A stretch of DNA of 64,000 nt from contig CAWJCP010000003.1 in the NCBI GenBank assembly GCA_963841445.1, positions 186,001-250,000 on the forward strand, written 5' to 3'. Position 1 is the first letter of the stretch, and each line of letters starts with the position of its first letter. The notes under the pieces are model-generated. The model made no database searches and was not told where the DNA came from. It worked only from the letters and a program-made list of their open reading frames with translations. Below are positions 62,627 through 64,000 of the stretch, piece after piece. Source of the DNA: Mayfieldus sp963841445. Lineage in GTDB: Bacteria; Actinomycetota; Thermoleophilia; Solirubrobacterales; 70-9. A program made the position numbers and the translations under genes.

Positions 62627-63996
62627 AGAACCGGCAGGTAGGTCTCCAGCTCCCAGCGGGTGACCTGGACCCGGTACTCCTCCCACTCGGAGCGCTTCAG
62701 CTCCACGTAGCGCTCGAAGATGTGATCGCCGAGCGCCTTTCGGACCAGCTCCGAGTCGGCCAGCGCCTCGATCGCCTCGCCGAGAGTCTCGGGAAGCTGC
62801 TCGATGCCGCGCTGATCGCGCTCCTCGGGAGTGAGGTCGTAGAGGTTGGTCTCCATCGGCTCCGGGATGTCGTATCCGTGCTCGATCCCGTCCAGCCCCG
62901 CATGCAGCATCGCCGCGAAGGTCAGGTAGGGATTGCAGGACGGGTCCGGGCAGCGCAGCTCACAGCGCGTCGCCTTCTCCTTGCCGGGCTGATACATCGG
63001 CACCCGGACCAGCGCCGAGCGGTTGCGCTGCGACCAGGCGCAGTAGACCGGCGCCTCGTATCCCGGCACGAGCCGCTTGTAGCTGTTCACGTTGGGCGCG
63101 AACAGCGCGCAGATCTCGCGCGCGTGCCGCAGCAGCCCGGCGATGTACGCCCGTCCGGTGTCGGAGAGGTGGTAATGACCGCCCTCCTCATAGAAGGCGT
63201 TCTTGCCCTCGTTGAACAGCGACTGATGGGTGTGCATCCCGGACCCGTTCTCGCCGAACAGCGGCTTCGGCATGAAGGTCGCGTAGACGCCGTGCAGATG
63301 GGCGATCTCCTTGACCACGGTCCGGTAGGTCATCGCGTTGTCGGACATCCGCAGCCCCTCGGCGTAGCGCATGTCGATCTCGTGCTGCGACGGCCCGACC
63401 TCATGATGGGTGTACTCGACCGGGATCCCGACCTTCTTCAGCGCGTTGACGGTGTCGCGGCGCAGGTCTGAGGCGGCATCCAGCGTCGTGAGGTCGAAGT
63501 AGCCGCCCTTGTCGAGGATCGTCGGCACCCCGTCCTCATCGAGCTCGTCGGAGGCGAAGTAGAAGAACTCCAGCTCCGGGCCGAGGTTGAAGGTGTCGAA
63601 CCCCATCTCGTTGGCGCGCGCGATCGCCCGCCGCATCACGTAGCGCGGATCGCCCTCGTAGGGCTCGCCGCCGGGGCGCAGCACGTCGCAGAACACCCGC
63701 GCGACGTTGCCCTTCCCCGCTCCGCCGTCGTCGCGCCAGGGCAGCACGACGTAGGTGTCGGGGTCGGGCATCGCGATCATGTCCGACTCCTCGATCCGGT
63801 TGAAGCCGGTGATCGAGGAGCCGTCGAAGCCCATCCCCTCGTCGAGCGCGTCCTCCAGTTCCTCCTTGCCCACCGCGAAGCTCTTCAGTTGTCCGTTGAT
63901 GTCGGTGAACCAGAAGCGGATGAACTCGATTCCGTCCTGATCGACCTTGTCGAGGATCTCGCTTGCCGAGGCCTTCGACTCGTTGATCGTTGCCAT
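62623..63996 (-). CDS. glnA: Glutamine synthetase, type I (alpha-like)
   Basis: 457 residues, complete; the ATG is at 63996, four bases from the window end. Motifs: FDGSSITGFNRIEESDMIAM, LGPELEFFYFASDELDEDGV, HHEVGPSQHEID, PKPLFGENGSGMHTHQSLFN and NRSALVRVPMYQPGKEKATR. The NLYDLTPEERDQRGI stretch lacks the NLYDLPPEEA...VAGSL adenylylation site of beta-type enzymes, so control by adenylylation is unlikely. It makes glutamine from glutamate and ammonia. Confidence 0.95.
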   Translation of the reverse strand: MATINESKASASEILDKVDQDGIEFIRFWFTDINGQLKSFAVGKEELEDALDEGMGFDGSSITGFNRIEESDMIAMPDPDTYVVLPWRDDGGAGKGNVARVFCDVLRPGGEPYEGDPRYVMRRAIARANEMGFDTFNLGPELEFFYFASDELDEDGVPTILDKGGYFDLTTLDAASDLRRDTVNALKKVGIPVEYTHHEVGPSQHEIDMRYAEGLRMSDNAMTYRTVVKEIAHLHGVYATFMPKPLFGENGSGMHTHQSLFNEGKNAFYEEGGHYHLSDTGRAYIAGLLRHAREICALFAPNVNSYKRLVPGYEAPVYCAWSQRNRSALVRVPMYQPGKEKATRCELRCPDPSCNPYLTFAAMLHAGLDGIEHGYDIPEPMETNLYDLTPEERDQRGIEQLPETLGEAIEALADSELVRKALGDHIFERYVELKRSEWEEYRVQVTRWELETYLPVL

Positions 63997-64000
63997 CAGT

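Overview
The window is high-G+C, gene-dense bacterial chromosome and reads as a deep-branching actinobacterium, most likely of the Thermoleophilia/Solirubrobacterales type. This is inference. It rests on CarD, an ECF sigma/RskA-like pair, a SigH-type sigma factor, a type III pantothenate kinase, a GSI-alpha-like glutamine synthetase, an AbiEi/DUF559 protein and many GTG/TTG starts. I see no rRNA, IS element, phage, CRISPR array or replication origin. One tRNA (Thr, TGT) is present.

The minus strand carries a long housekeeping backbone. In the direction of transcription (right to left) it runs glnA, SCP2-like protein, MerR-type adenylate cyclase, tilS, hpt, ftsH, folP, folB, folK, coaX, dusB, greA, lysS, clpC, radA, disA, carD, ispD, PHP phosphatase, ispF, cysS, rlmB, sigH. 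From tilS to sigH this is nearly the gene order of the origin-proximal tilS-to-sigH region of Bacillus subtilis, with accessory genes inserted. It covers tRNA modification, purine salvage, folate, CoA, proteolysis, c-di-AMP, isoprenoids and translation.

Layout: 1-2.1 kb, CNNM-type membrane protein, pterin dehydratase and a frameshifted cobalamin-type binding protein. 2.2-5.8 kb, rhomboid protease and two ECF sigma/anti-sigma-like units. 5.8-7.4 kb, a PlsC-GpsA fusion. 7.5-9.5 kb, a ring-cleaving dioxygenase/maleylacetate reductase-like operon. 9.5-12.6 kb, tRNA, sigH, rlmB, cysS. 12.7-15.5 kb, a plus-strand hydrolase/acyltransferase/SRPBCC cluster. 15.6-18.7 kb, coiled-coil protein, TetR remnant, acyl-CoA synthetase. 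18.7-24.5 kb, ispF, frameshifted PHP phosphatase, DUF389, MBL hydrolase, ispD, carD, disA. 24.6-40.4 kb, mostly accessory genes (diguanylate cyclase, AbiEi/DUF559, P450, DinB, pyrophosphatase, sulfatase, hydrolases) around radA. 40.4-46.9 kb, clpC, lysS, greA. 47-49.4 kb, two exported proteins on the plus strand. 49.4-60.5 kb, dusB, coaX, folate genes, ftsH, hpt, tilS. 60.5-64 kb, cyclase, a candidate small RNA, SCP2-like protein and glnA.

The most unusual items are: a four-hairpin candidate small RNA with its own promoter and terminator upstream of the cyclase; the PlsC-GpsA fusion; an 'SCP2-like plus alpha/beta hydrolase' protein; a decayed second copy of an uncharacterised gene; two genes each broken by what looks like one extra G/C; a CTG start for folK; and several short repeats shared between distant sites. 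No clearly new multi-gene system is evident.
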